DNA from: Sphingomonadaceae bacterium
GTDB taxonomy: Bacteria > Pseudomonadota > Alphaproteobacteria > Sphingomonadales > Sphingomonadaceae
Direction of reading: 5' to 3'
Length of the DNA: 51,734 nucleotides
Assembly: GCA_947463325.1 (NCBI GenBank)
Contig: CANHQT010000013.1
Location: 1 to 51,734 of the forward strand
Positions 38,135-45,414 of this stretch are shown in pieces. Numbering within the stretch: position 1 is the first letter of the stretch; every line of letters starts with the position of its first letter. The notes beneath the pieces are model-generated. The model saw nothing but the letters and a program-made list of their open reading frames with translations, ran no database searches and was not told the DNA's origin. The position numbers were made by a program, and so were the translations under genes.

Positions 38135-39271
38135 ATGTTCGAACCGCTGACCCTTTCCGACCTTTCCGCCCTGTCGGCACAGGCGCGCGTCTATTGCCAG
38201 CCGGCCTGCTTCGTCGAGCGGCCGCACGGGCTTGACGGTCGCTGCGCGCGGATTGGCGAAACGATGGTGTGGTTCACGGCATGGCAGCTGGCCGTGCGCG
38301 AAGGACGCGGGCGGGCGCGTGAGGCGCTGGTGCCGGTCGAGGCGATGGATGACTGGATCGCGGCGATGCCAGACGCGCTGGCTGGGCGCGCGGCGGCTCA
38401 GCTTGCTGCCGTTTCCGCACCGCGCGGGGCGCTGGTGATGGGCGAACGCACCATTCCGCTCGGCGAACCGCAAGTGATGGGCATCCTCAATGTGACGCCC
38501 GACAGTTTTTCAGATGGCGGCGCGCATGCCCATGCTGATGCGGCGGTCGAAGCCGGGGTGGCGATGGCCGCAGCGGGGGCCGCGATCATCGACGTCGGCG
38601 GGGAATCGACCCGGCCGGGCGCAAAACCGGTGTGGGAAGGCGACGAGATCGACCGGACCGTGCCGGTGATCGAACGGCTGGCGCGCGCAGGCTGCGCAGT
38701 CAGCATCGACACGCGCAAGGCCGGCGTGATGGAAGCGGCGGTGCGCGCAGGCGCGCGGCTGGTAAATGACGTATCGGCGCTGGGCTATGACGACCGGGCG
38801 GCAAGCTCTGTCGCGGCGGCGGGCGTGCCGGTGGTGCTGATGCATGCACCCAGCCAGTCGAGCGATCCCCATGCCGGCGCGGATTACAGCGACGTGCTGT
38901 ACGACGTCTTCGACTGGCTGGAAGCGGCCATCGAGCGTGCTGTGGCAGCCGGCGTGGCGCGGACGCACATCATCGTCGATCCGGGCATCGGTTTCGGCAA
39001 AGGCGTCTCGGACAATCTGCGGCTGGTGAACGGCGTCGCCCTGTTCCATGCGCTGGGCCGGCCTGTGCTGATGGGCGCGAGCCGCAAGCGGATGATCGGT
39101 GCCATCGATGGGGAGGTTCCTGCCGACCGGCGACTGGGTGGCTCCATCGCCCTCGCCGTTACCGCCGCCGCAGCGGGCGTGCAGCTGCACCGTGTGCATG
39201 ACGTGGCGGAGACGCGGCAGGCGCTGAAGGTCTGGCGCGCAGGCCGGGATGCAGCGCTGACACGGATGTAG
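38135..39271 (+). CDS. folP: Dihydropteroate synthase (with N-terminal extension)
   Basis: Joins p-aminobenzoate to 6-hydroxymethyl-dihydropterin diphosphate in folate synthesis; target of sulfonamides. The catalytic domain covers residues about 112-378: VMGILNVTPDSFSDGGAHAH, IIDVGGESTRPGAKPV, VSIDTRKAGVMEAAVRAGAR, LVNDVSALGYD, VLMHAPSQSSDPHAGADYSD, IIVDPGIGFGKGVSDNLRL and LMGASRKRMIGAIDG. The first ~110 residues are an extension that is not seen in E. coli FolP. I recall similar extended forms in alphaproteobacteria, but its role is unclear. It begins 16 bases after ccrM, so it is probably in the same transcript. Confidence 0.94.
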   Translation: MFEPLTLSDLSALSAQARVYCQPACFVERPHGLDGRCARIGETMVWFTAWQLAVREGRGRAREALVPVEAMDDWIAAMPDALAGRAAAQLAAVSAPRGALVMGERTIPLGEPQVMGILNVTPDSFSDGGAHAHADAAVEAGVAMAAAGAAIIDVGGESTRPGAKPVWEGDEIDRTVPVIERLARAGCAVSIDTRKAGVMEAAVRAGARLVNDVSALGYDDRAASSVAAAGVPVVLMHAPSQSSDPHAGADYSDVLYDVFDWLEAAIERAVAAGVARTHIIVDPGIGFGKGVSDNLRLVNGVALFHALGRPVLMGASRKRMIGAIDGEVPADRRLGGSIALAVTAAAAGVQLHRVHDVAETRQALKVWRAGRDAALTRM

Positions 39272-39327
39272 CGCCGCGCAATAGGTTGCCAATTGCCACT
39301 CGCCGCGCCTTCTGGCACGGCTTTCTC

Positions 39328-40656
39328 ATGGCATCTCCCACCGTCTCCGGCATTCCCAATGTGCGGCTCGCCGTGCTGTTCATGGTGATGCTTGTTGCTG
39401 CGGCGGGGAATACGGCGATGCAGTCGATCCTGCCCGCGCTCGGTACAAAGATCGGCATCGGTGATGTCTGGGTCAGCCTCGCCTTCTCCTGGTCAGCGCT
39501 GCTGTGGGTGCTGACCGCGCCGAGATGGGCGCGACAGTCCGACAAGCGCGGGCGCAAGGCGCTGATGGCGCTGGGCATCGGCGGATTCCTGACATCGATG
39601 CTGATGTGCGGGCTCGTCCTGTGGGCGGGGCTCGAAGGGCTGATCGGCGCCACCCTCACCTTTGTGTTGTTCGCCCTGTTCCGCAGCCTTTACGGCGGGT
39701 TCGGGTCGGCAGCGCCACCGGCGGTGCAAGCCTATGTCGCATCGCGCACCGAAGCGGCGGAACGCACCAAGGCGCTCAGCCTGGTTGCCTCATCCTTCGG
39801 GCTCGGCACCGTCATCGGGCCGACTGTGGCGCCCTGGTTGATCCTCCCCGTCGTCGGCCTCGCCGGCCCCTTGTTCGCCTTTGCCGCCATCGGCGTCCTG
39901 ATGCTGATTGCACTCAAGCTGATGCTGCCGGACGATACACCGCGCTTTGCCGCCAAAGGCGATGTCAGCGCCTATCCTGCTGCCGGTGGCGGTGCACCGC
40001 GCCCGGCCATCGCCGAGGATGAAGAGGATTTCGATGCCGAAAACTGGACGGGGGAACCCGAACAGATCGGCTGGTTCGATGCGCGGGTGCGCGGCTGGAA
40101 CATCGCCGGCCTGGTCGGCGGCCATGCGCAAGCGATGATCCTGGGCGTGATCGGTTTCATGATCATGGACCGGCTCAACCTGCGTGGCACCCCAGATCTC
40201 GCCGCCGAGCCGACGGGGCATGTGCTGTGGGTCGGCGCGATTGCCACCCTGCTCGCGCAATGGGGCCTCATCCCCCTCCTCTCCCTCTCGCCGCGGGTCG
40301 CGGTGGTGGTGGGCAGCGTGCTGGGCGGGGTAGGATCGCTGATGGTCGGCTATGCCGAAACGCTGCCCGCTATATCAACCGGCTTTGGCCTTGCCATGCT
40401 GGGATTTGGGCTGTTCCGACCGGGCTTTACCGCCGGCGCGAGCCTTGCCGTGCCGCGCCGCCTGCAGGGGCAGGTGGCGGGCCAGACAGCCTCCATCAAC
40501 GGCGCGGCCTATATCCTCGCGCCCGCAGTCGGCGTGGCGCTGTACAATTGGCACGCCGACCTCAGTTTTGATCTCATCGCGCTGCTCTGTTTCAGCCTTG
40601 CCATCTGGGGCTGGCGGGGCCTTCGCGAGGGCAACGCAACGCAAGCGGCACGCTGA
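39328..40656 (+). CDS. Major facilitator superfamily transporter
   Basis: Twelve-helix-type transporter of unknown substrate. The 442-residue product begins ASPTVSGIPNVRLAVLFMVM and has helix I, the loop WARQSDKRGRKALMALGIGG (the G-x-x-x-D-[KR]-x-G-R-[KR] signature of MFS loop 2-3), and PLFAFAAIGVLMLIALKLML. A cytosolic loop rich in Asp/Glu (AEDEEDFDAENWTGEPEQIG) lies in the middle, followed by the second six helices (ALLCFSLAIWGWRG near the end). The open frame can be extended to a TTG at 39286, but the ATG at 39328 is a more usual start; neither has a clear ribosome site. It follows folP and precedes the crotonase gene on the same strand. Drug efflux is one possibility. Confidence 0.88.
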   Translation: MASPTVSGIPNVRLAVLFMVMLVAAAGNTAMQSILPALGTKIGIGDVWVSLAFSWSALLWVLTAPRWARQSDKRGRKALMALGIGGFLTSMLMCGLVLWAGLEGLIGATLTFVLFALFRSLYGGFGSAAPPAVQAYVASRTEAAERTKALSLVASSFGLGTVIGPTVAPWLILPVVGLAGPLFAFAAIGVLMLIALKLMLPDDTPRFAAKGDVSAYPAAGGGAPRPAIAEDEEDFDAENWTGEPEQIGWFDARVRGWNIAGLVGGHAQAMILGVIGFMIMDRLNLRGTPDLAAEPTGHVLWVGAIATLLAQWGLIPLLSLSPRVAVVVGSVLGGVGSLMVGYAETLPAISTGFGLAMLGFGLFRPGFTAGASLAVPRRLQGQVAGQTASINGAAYILAPAVGVALYNWHADLSFDLIALLCFSLAIWGWRGLREGNATQAAR

Positions 40657-40682
40657 TTGCTGAACAAGAGAAGGAGAGAATG

Positions 40683-41456
40683 ATGTCCGAAGAAACACAG
40701 GCGCCCGTCCTCACCGAGGTGCGCGGCAACATCCTGATCATCACGCTGAACCGGCCCGAGGCGAAAAATGCCGCCAACCGTGCGCTGGCCGAAGGCGTGG
40801 CTGCCGCGCTCGACCGGCTCGACAGCGACGATACGCTGTTCGTCGGCATCATCACCGGCGCCGGCGGCACATTCTGTTCGGGCATGGACCTTAAGGCCTT
40901 TCTCCAAGGCGAACGGCCGGTGGTTGCAGGGCGCGGTTTTGCAGGCATTACCGAAGCTCCGCCGAAGAAGCCGATCATTGCCGCGGTGGATGGCTATGCG
41001 CTGGCTGGCGGCATGGAAGTCACCCTCGCCTGCGACATGACGGTCGCCAACCGTGATGCGAAGTTCGGCATTCCCGAAGTGAAGCGCGGGCTGGTGGCGG
41101 CTGCCGGCGCAGTGCTGCGCCTGCCGCGCGTCATCCCGCCGCGTATCGCCATGGAACTGGCGCTGACCGGCGAGCATCTGACCGCACAGCGCGCCTATGA
41201 GCTGGGCGTGGTCAACCGGCTGACCGATGGCCCGGCAATCGACGCCGCGATTGAGCTGGCCGAAACGATCGCCGCCAATGGCCCGCTCGCGGTTGCCGTG
41301 TCCAAGCGGGTCATTGCCGAATCCCGCCTGTGGTCCGACGAAGAGATGTGGGAAAAGCAGGGCGCGATGATCATGCCCATCTTCACCAGCGAAGATGCGC
41401 GCGAAGGCGCCGCCGCCTTTGCCCAGAAGCGCAAACCCGAGTGGAAGGGCCGGTAA
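40683..41456 (+). CDS. Enoyl-CoA hydratase/isomerase family protein (crotonase)
   Basis: Member of the crotonase superfamily. The 257-residue product has ILIITLNRPEAKNAANRALA, the oxyanion-hole segments ITGAGGTFCSGMDLKAFLQG and AAVDGYALAGGMEVTLACDM, and the catalytic glutamate-containing stretch FGIPEVKRGLVAAAGAVLRL. The C-terminal helix holds VAVSKRVIAESRLWSDEEMW. These fit short-chain enoyl-CoA hydratases used in beta-oxidation or side-chain degradation; the exact substrate is not evident. The second of two adjacent ATGs has GGAG at six bases, the best spacing. It follows an MFS gene by 26 bases and converges with the CDC48 gene. Confidence 0.88.
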   Translation: MSEETQAPVLTEVRGNILIITLNRPEAKNAANRALAEGVAAALDRLDSDDTLFVGIITGAGGTFCSGMDLKAFLQGERPVVAGRGFAGITEAPPKKPIIAAVDGYALAGGMEVTLACDMTVANRDAKFGIPEVKRGLVAAAGAVLRLPRVIPPRIAMELALTGEHLTAQRAYELGVVNRLTDGPAIDAAIELAETIAANGPLAVAVSKRVIAESRLWSDEEMWEKQGAMIMPIFTSEDAREGAAAFAQKRKPEWKGR

Positions 41457-41467
41457 GGCCCCTTCGC

Positions 41468-43795
41468 TTACCCTTTGGTCTCGTCGTGCTTGCTGTCCCG
41501 CACCGGGGTCAGCATGCCCGGCGAGACAAAGCCGATCGGGTTCAGTGACGCGGCATTCTGTTTGATGGCGCCCGCGATCTTTTCATATTCGCGCTCCATC
41601 TCCGGCGTCACAGTGGCGCGGGTATCCTTTAGCGCCTCCTCGAAATCGGCCATCGTCACCTGCGTAGCGTCAAGCGAGTGCCGCAGCGCGGCCATGCCGG
41701 CACGGCGCGTGAGATCCTCCAGATCAGCGCCGGTGAAACGGTCGGCGCGCTTGGCGACAGCATCGAGATCGACATCGTCGGCCAGCGGCATCTTTGTCGT
41801 ATGGATGTCGAGTATCCGGCGACGGCCGGCGGCATCCGGCACAGTCACATAGATCAGCTCATCGAGCCGGCCGGGGCGGAGCAGTGCAGGATCGATGAGG
41901 TTGGGCCGGTTCGTGGCACCGATCACCACGACTGACTGCATCTCCTCTATCCCGTCCATTTCCGCGAGCAGGGTGTTGACGACCCGCTCTGTCACCTGCG
42001 GCTCCCCTCCCCCGCCGCCGCGGGCGGGAACGAGCGCATCAAGCTCATCAATGAAGATGATGCAGGGCGCGACCTGACGCGCACGGGCGAACAGACGGGC
42101 GATTTGCTGCTCGCTTTCACCATACCATTTGGACAGGAGATCGGCCGATTTGGTGGCGATAAAATTCGCCTCCGCCTCGCGCGCGACCGCCTTTGCCAGC
42201 AAGGTCTTGCCGGTGCCCGGGGGGCCATAGAGCAGGAAGCCCTTGGCCGGGCGGATGCCCATGCGCCGGAACGCCTCCGGATCGCGCATGGGAAGCTCTA
42301 CGCCTTCCTTGAGGCGCTGTGCCGCGGCATCGAGCCCGCCAATGTCCGCCCAGCGCACATTGGGCGCCTGCACCATCACCTCGCGCATCGCGCTGGGGTG
42401 CACACGCTTCAGCGCACCCACAAAATCCTCCCGCGTCACGCACAGCTCATCGAGCACTTCGGCGGGAATGGTAGCGGTGGTGAGATCGATCCGCGGCATG
42501 ATGCGGCGCACGGCCTCAATCGCCGCCTCCCGCGTCAACGCCGCAATGTCCGCGCCCACAAAGCCGTAGGTGGTGCGGGCAAGCTCACCGATATCGACGC
42601 CTTCGTCCAGCGGCATACCGCGGGTGTGGATCGCCAGAATCTCGCGCCGTCCGCGTTCATCGGGCACGCCGACGACAATCTCGCGATCGAAACGGCCGGG
42701 GCGGCGCAGCGCCTCGTCAATCGCATCGGGCCGGTTGGTCGCGGCGATGACGATCAGGTTGGCGCGTGGCTCCAGCCCGTCCATCAGGGTGAGCAGCTGC
42801 GCTACCAGACGCTTCTCCGCCTCGCCCGACACCTGGCCGCGCTTGGGTGCGATCGAATCGATCTCGTCGATAAAGATAATCGCAGGCGCGGCCTTGGTTG
42901 CGCGTTCAAACACCTCGCGCAGGGCCTTTTCGGATTCGCCATAAGCGGAACCCATGATTTCCGGGCCGTTGATGAGGAAGAATTCCGCCTCGCTTTCATT
43001 GGCGACCGCGCGGGCAAGCCTGGTCTTGCCGGTGCCGGGCGGGCCATAGAGCAGCACGCCCTTGGGCGGATCCACGCCAAGGCGCTGAAACAGCTCGGGA
43101 TAGCGGAGCGGCAGCTCGACCATCTCGCGCAGCTGGTCAATCGTTTCACCCATGCCACCGATATCGTCATAGGTGACGTCGGCACGGCGCGCCTCCTTCG
43201 CCTCGACATATTCGGGGAGCAGCTCGATCTCGGTGTTCTCGTCGATCTTGACGATGCCCTTGGGCGTCGTCGACACCACGGTCAGGCGGATTTCCTGCAG
43301 CGCATAGGCCGGAGCGGCGAGCATCTGCCGCAACTGCGGCGGCATCGTATCGGGCGCAACGCGCTGCTGCCCGGCCGTCGCCACGACATCACCAGCCACC
43401 ATCGGCCGGCCAAGGAAATTGCGGCGCAGCGCCGCGCCGCTGCCCTGAAGGCGGAGATTTTCCTGAGCGGGGGCCAGGGTGATTCGCTGCGCCGGGCGAA
43501 CATCGGCCTTGCGCACAGCGACAAAGTCACCGGTGCCGACACCGGCGTTGGCGCGCTGAAGACCATCGAGGCGCAGGACATCCAGCCCCTCATCCTCGGC
43601 ATAGGGCGCAACGGCAATGCTGGCGGTGGTGCGCTTGCCCACCAGTTCAATGATGTCGCCCTCAGCGAGGCCCAATGCTGCGATCTGGGCGCGTGGCAGG
43701 CGCGCTATACCCCGCCCAGCCTCCTCCGGACGCGCATTGGCAACCTGCAACCGAATGCCTGCCGTGTCTTCGCGATCCGCCAAATGACCCTCCAT
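41468..43795 (-). CDS. CDC48/p97-family AAA ATPase with two AAA modules
   Basis: Hexameric unfoldase of the Cdc48/VCP/VAT type, better known from archaea and eukaryotes. The 775-residue protein has a double-psi-barrel N domain (residues about 14-100, LQVANARPEEAGRGIARLPR, TASIAVAPYAEDEGLDVLRL) and a linker. Module D1 follows with Walker A GPPGTGKT (251-258), Walker B IIFIDEID (306-313) and RPGRFDREI with arginine fingers. D2 has GPPGTGKT (524-531), IIFIDELDAL and RPGRLDELI. The pore-loop aromatic is Tyr in D1 (GSAYGESEK) and Trp-Tyr in D2 (SKWYGESE). The C-terminus is PGMLTPVRDSKHDETKG. No cofactor gene is adjacent; the crotonase gene converges. Confidence 0.94.
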   Translation of the reverse strand: MEGHLADREDTAGIRLQVANARPEEAGRGIARLPRAQIAALGLAEGDIIELVGKRTTASIAVAPYAEDEGLDVLRLDGLQRANAGVGTGDFVAVRKADVRPAQRITLAPAQENLRLQGSGAALRRNFLGRPMVAGDVVATAGQQRVAPDTMPPQLRQMLAAPAYALQEIRLTVVSTTPKGIVKIDENTEIELLPEYVEAKEARRADVTYDDIGGMGETIDQLREMVELPLRYPELFQRLGVDPPKGVLLYGPPGTGKTRLARAVANESEAEFFLINGPEIMGSAYGESEKALREVFERATKAAPAIIFIDEIDSIAPKRGQVSGEAEKRLVAQLLTLMDGLEPRANLIVIAATNRPDAIDEALRRPGRFDREIVVGVPDERGRREILAIHTRGMPLDEGVDIGELARTTYGFVGADIAALTREAAIEAVRRIMPRIDLTTATIPAEVLDELCVTREDFVGALKRVHPSAMREVMVQAPNVRWADIGGLDAAAQRLKEGVELPMRDPEAFRRMGIRPAKGFLLYGPPGTGKTLLAKAVAREAEANFIATKSADLLSKWYGESEQQIARLFARARQVAPCIIFIDELDALVPARGGGGGEPQVTERVVNTLLAEMDGIEEMQSVVVIGATNRPNLIDPALLRPGRLDELIYVTVPDAAGRRRILDIHTTKMPLADDVDLDAVAKRADRFTGADLEDLTRRAGMAALRHSLDATQVTMADFEEALKDTRATVTPEMEREYEKIAGAIKQNAASLNPIGFVSPGMLTPVRDSKHDETKG

Positions 43796-43932
43796 GCATC
43801 ATCAACAGCCAGAAGAGGGAGATAGGAAGCCTGTGCACCGGTTGCGAGGGTAAGCAACCTCGGCAGCGCGTGACGGCGGCTGGAACAGCGCAGACCTAAG
43901 GCCTGATTCGCAGATTATCGACCAGACGCACG

Positions 43933-43960
43933 AAAAGGTCCCCGGACATATCCGAGGACC
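43933..43960 (-). terminator. Rho-independent terminator of the small exported protein gene
   Basis: On the minus strand a 10-base stem (GGTCCTCGGA, loop TATG, TCCGGGGACC, with one U-G pair) is followed by TTTTCG. It lies 48 bases beyond the stop of the 81-residue protein, as expected for a monocistronic, possibly highly expressed gene. Confidence 0.75.
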
Positions 43961-44008
43961 CCGAAATTCGTGTGAGATCGGTTTCTGTCGAAACCGGTCT
44001 GAAGAGCC

Positions 44009-44254
44009 TTACGGGCTGGTCGGAGTGTTCGACGAACCACCAGCGGCAACCACGATGCCTGCGATGATGGCAGCAGTGGCGAGAAGCAGGAGAACCCACG
44101 ATTCACCAACCGATTCGCCCATTGCGGCCGAATCCTGCATTTCCGTGCTGACGCGAAGATCGTCAAAGCGGGGCTGGGCAGCCGACGCGGCAACCGGTGC
44201 GGCTACCATCGAAGCAGCGGCAAATGCCACGGTCGCTTTCTTGAGGAAATTCAT
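44009..44254 (-). CDS. Small exported protein with C-terminal membrane helix, function unknown
   Basis: An 81-residue protein. It has a signal peptide (MNFLKKATVAFAAASMVAAP to AASA), then a short polar middle (AQPRFDDLRVSTEMQDSAAM), a second hydrophobic segment (SWVLLLLATAAIIAGIVVAA) and a polar tail GGSSNTPTSP. It may insert in the inner membrane with a periplasmic loop. GGAG lies nine bases before the ATG, and an in-frame GTG twelve bases upstream is less likely. It has its own promoter candidate and terminator. I recall similar proteins in sphingomonads but no function. It is not a Flp pilin: there is no pilin-type cleavage site followed by glutamate and tyrosine. Confidence 0.8.
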   Translation of the reverse strand: MNFLKKATVAFAAASMVAAPVAASAAQPRFDDLRVSTEMQDSAAMGESVGESWVLLLLATAAIIAGIVVAAGGSSNTPTSP

Positions 44255-44344
44255 GGTTTTCTCCACTGGCAGTAAACAGTTTTCTTTGTGAACGGATCAC
44301 CCAACCTGTTGGTTTCGGCTTTCCTAACCCGCTCTGTCCTGACT

Positions 44345-44373
44345 CCTTTATCGCGTTCACACCCCCAACGCAA
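44345..44373 (-). promoter_or_regulatory. Possible sigma-70-type promoter for the small exported protein
   Basis: On the minus strand TTGCGT and TAAAGG are separated by exactly 17 bases, about 90 bases before the ATG at 44254. The -10 element is weak. The 228-base gap between this gene and the NUDIX gene contains no other gene. Confidence 0.25.
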
Positions 44374-44482
44374 GCCGCTTATTCCCCGAAAAGGCGAAAT
44401 TGCTGCATTTGCACAAAGGCCATGACCGCCGGCGAGACCTAGCGTGGCGATGCGGCGATAGCTTGGCAACGTAACCAAAGGC

Positions 44483-45325
44483 TTAACCCCTCAGCGCGCT
44501 ATCCATCGGTTCGCTCGTCACCGGATAGCCGCAATCGCCGCGGATACACAGATGCCGCTGGCCGTCGATGAGATCGACATAAGGCGTGATCCGGCGAGGC
44601 GCGAAATGCCGAGTCGATTCGAGGGCGGCGTCAAAACTGTCATATTGCGCCAGCCGTTCGAGATTGCGGCGGGTGGGAAAGATGATCGCCATCTCCCCTG
44701 CATCGGCCCGCGCCAATGCTTCTTGGGCAGAGAGCCAGAACAGCTCGCTGTTTTCGCCATGATGGACAGTCAGATCATCCGGCCGGCCTTCGGCGCGCGC
44801 GATATAGAAACGCGTGTCGAACACACGGCTGTGGGCGAAATTGGGGCGCCAGCGCGTGAAAGCCGCCAGGCCGCCAAGATCAAGCGATGCGCCGTGCTGA
44901 TCAAGCAGCTCCGAAAAGGGCGCTTCGGCCATCAGCCCTTCGCGCATGGCCGCGAAGGCAGAGATGTTGCCGCCGGTGGCAATGCCGACGCCCAGCCCTG
45001 TTTCTTCCAATGTTTCGCGAATCGCAGCGATGCGCGCTGCAAGGTCAGACGGATCCTGATTGCCATCCCCGACCCGGGCGGCCAGCCGAAAGTCGTCGTC
45101 ATCGACGCGTCCGCCCGGAAAAACCGCCGCGCCGGCCGCAAAGGCCATGCGCGCCGAGCGCCGGACCATCAATATATCCGGCGGGCCGCTACCCCGTTCG
45201 TGGAACACCACCAAAGTCGCAGCGGGGATCGCAGGGGTAAGCCCGGTTTCGTCATCATCATCGCTGAACACGAAAGGCTGGGGGCCCAACTCGGCCAGTG
45301 ATTCGCCGTCATCCATTTCACTCAT
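44483..45325 (-). CDS. NUDIX hydrolase (NUDT19/RP2-like)
   Basis: Predicted nucleoside-diphosphate-X hydrolase, possibly acting on CoA or nucleotide derivatives. The preferred reading has 280 residues. The NUDIX fold is seen in AATLVVFHERGSGPPDILMV, FAAGAAVFPGGRVDDDDF, and AIRETLEETGLG. The REXXEEXG part is separated from the GG part by a longer insert than in the consensus box, as is typical for the NUDT19-like subgroup. Then come FTRWRPNFAHSRVFDTRFYI and FWLSAQEALARADAG. The frame is open upstream to an ATG at 45415 (TGATG overlap with the patatin stop); the start at 45325 gives the family-like length but has no clear ribosome site, so it is uncertain. Confidence 0.85.
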   Translation of the reverse strand: MSEMDDGESLAELGPQPFVFSDDDDETGLTPAIPAATLVVFHERGSGPPDILMVRRSARMAFAAGAAVFPGGRVDDDDFRLAARVGDGNQDPSDLAARIAAIRETLEETGLGVGIATGGNISAFAAMREGLMAEAPFSELLDQHGASLDLGGLAAFTRWRPNFAHSRVFDTRFYIARAEGRPDDLTVHHGENSELFWLSAQEALARADAGEMAIIFPTRRNLERLAQYDSFDAALESTRHFAPRRITPYVDLIDGQRHLCIRGDCGYPVTSEPMDSALRG

Positions 45326-45414
45326 GCCGCACAGCTTGCTCGCTGGCGCCCCTTCGAGCAAGCACGCGAATGGAAGAGCAGGATTGCGCCCGCATCCGGC
45401 GGGATGCGATTTCA

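Noticed and set aside
42104-43825. 573-codon open frame opposite the CDC48 gene
   Set aside because: It is the reverse-frame shadow of a well-supported GC-rich gene and has no domain pattern of its own.
44009-44254. Possible Flp pilin missing from the tad cluster
   Set aside because: The product has an ordinary signal peptide ending AASA and no pilin cleavage motif with Glu-Tyr after it; it is also 25 kb from the cluster.
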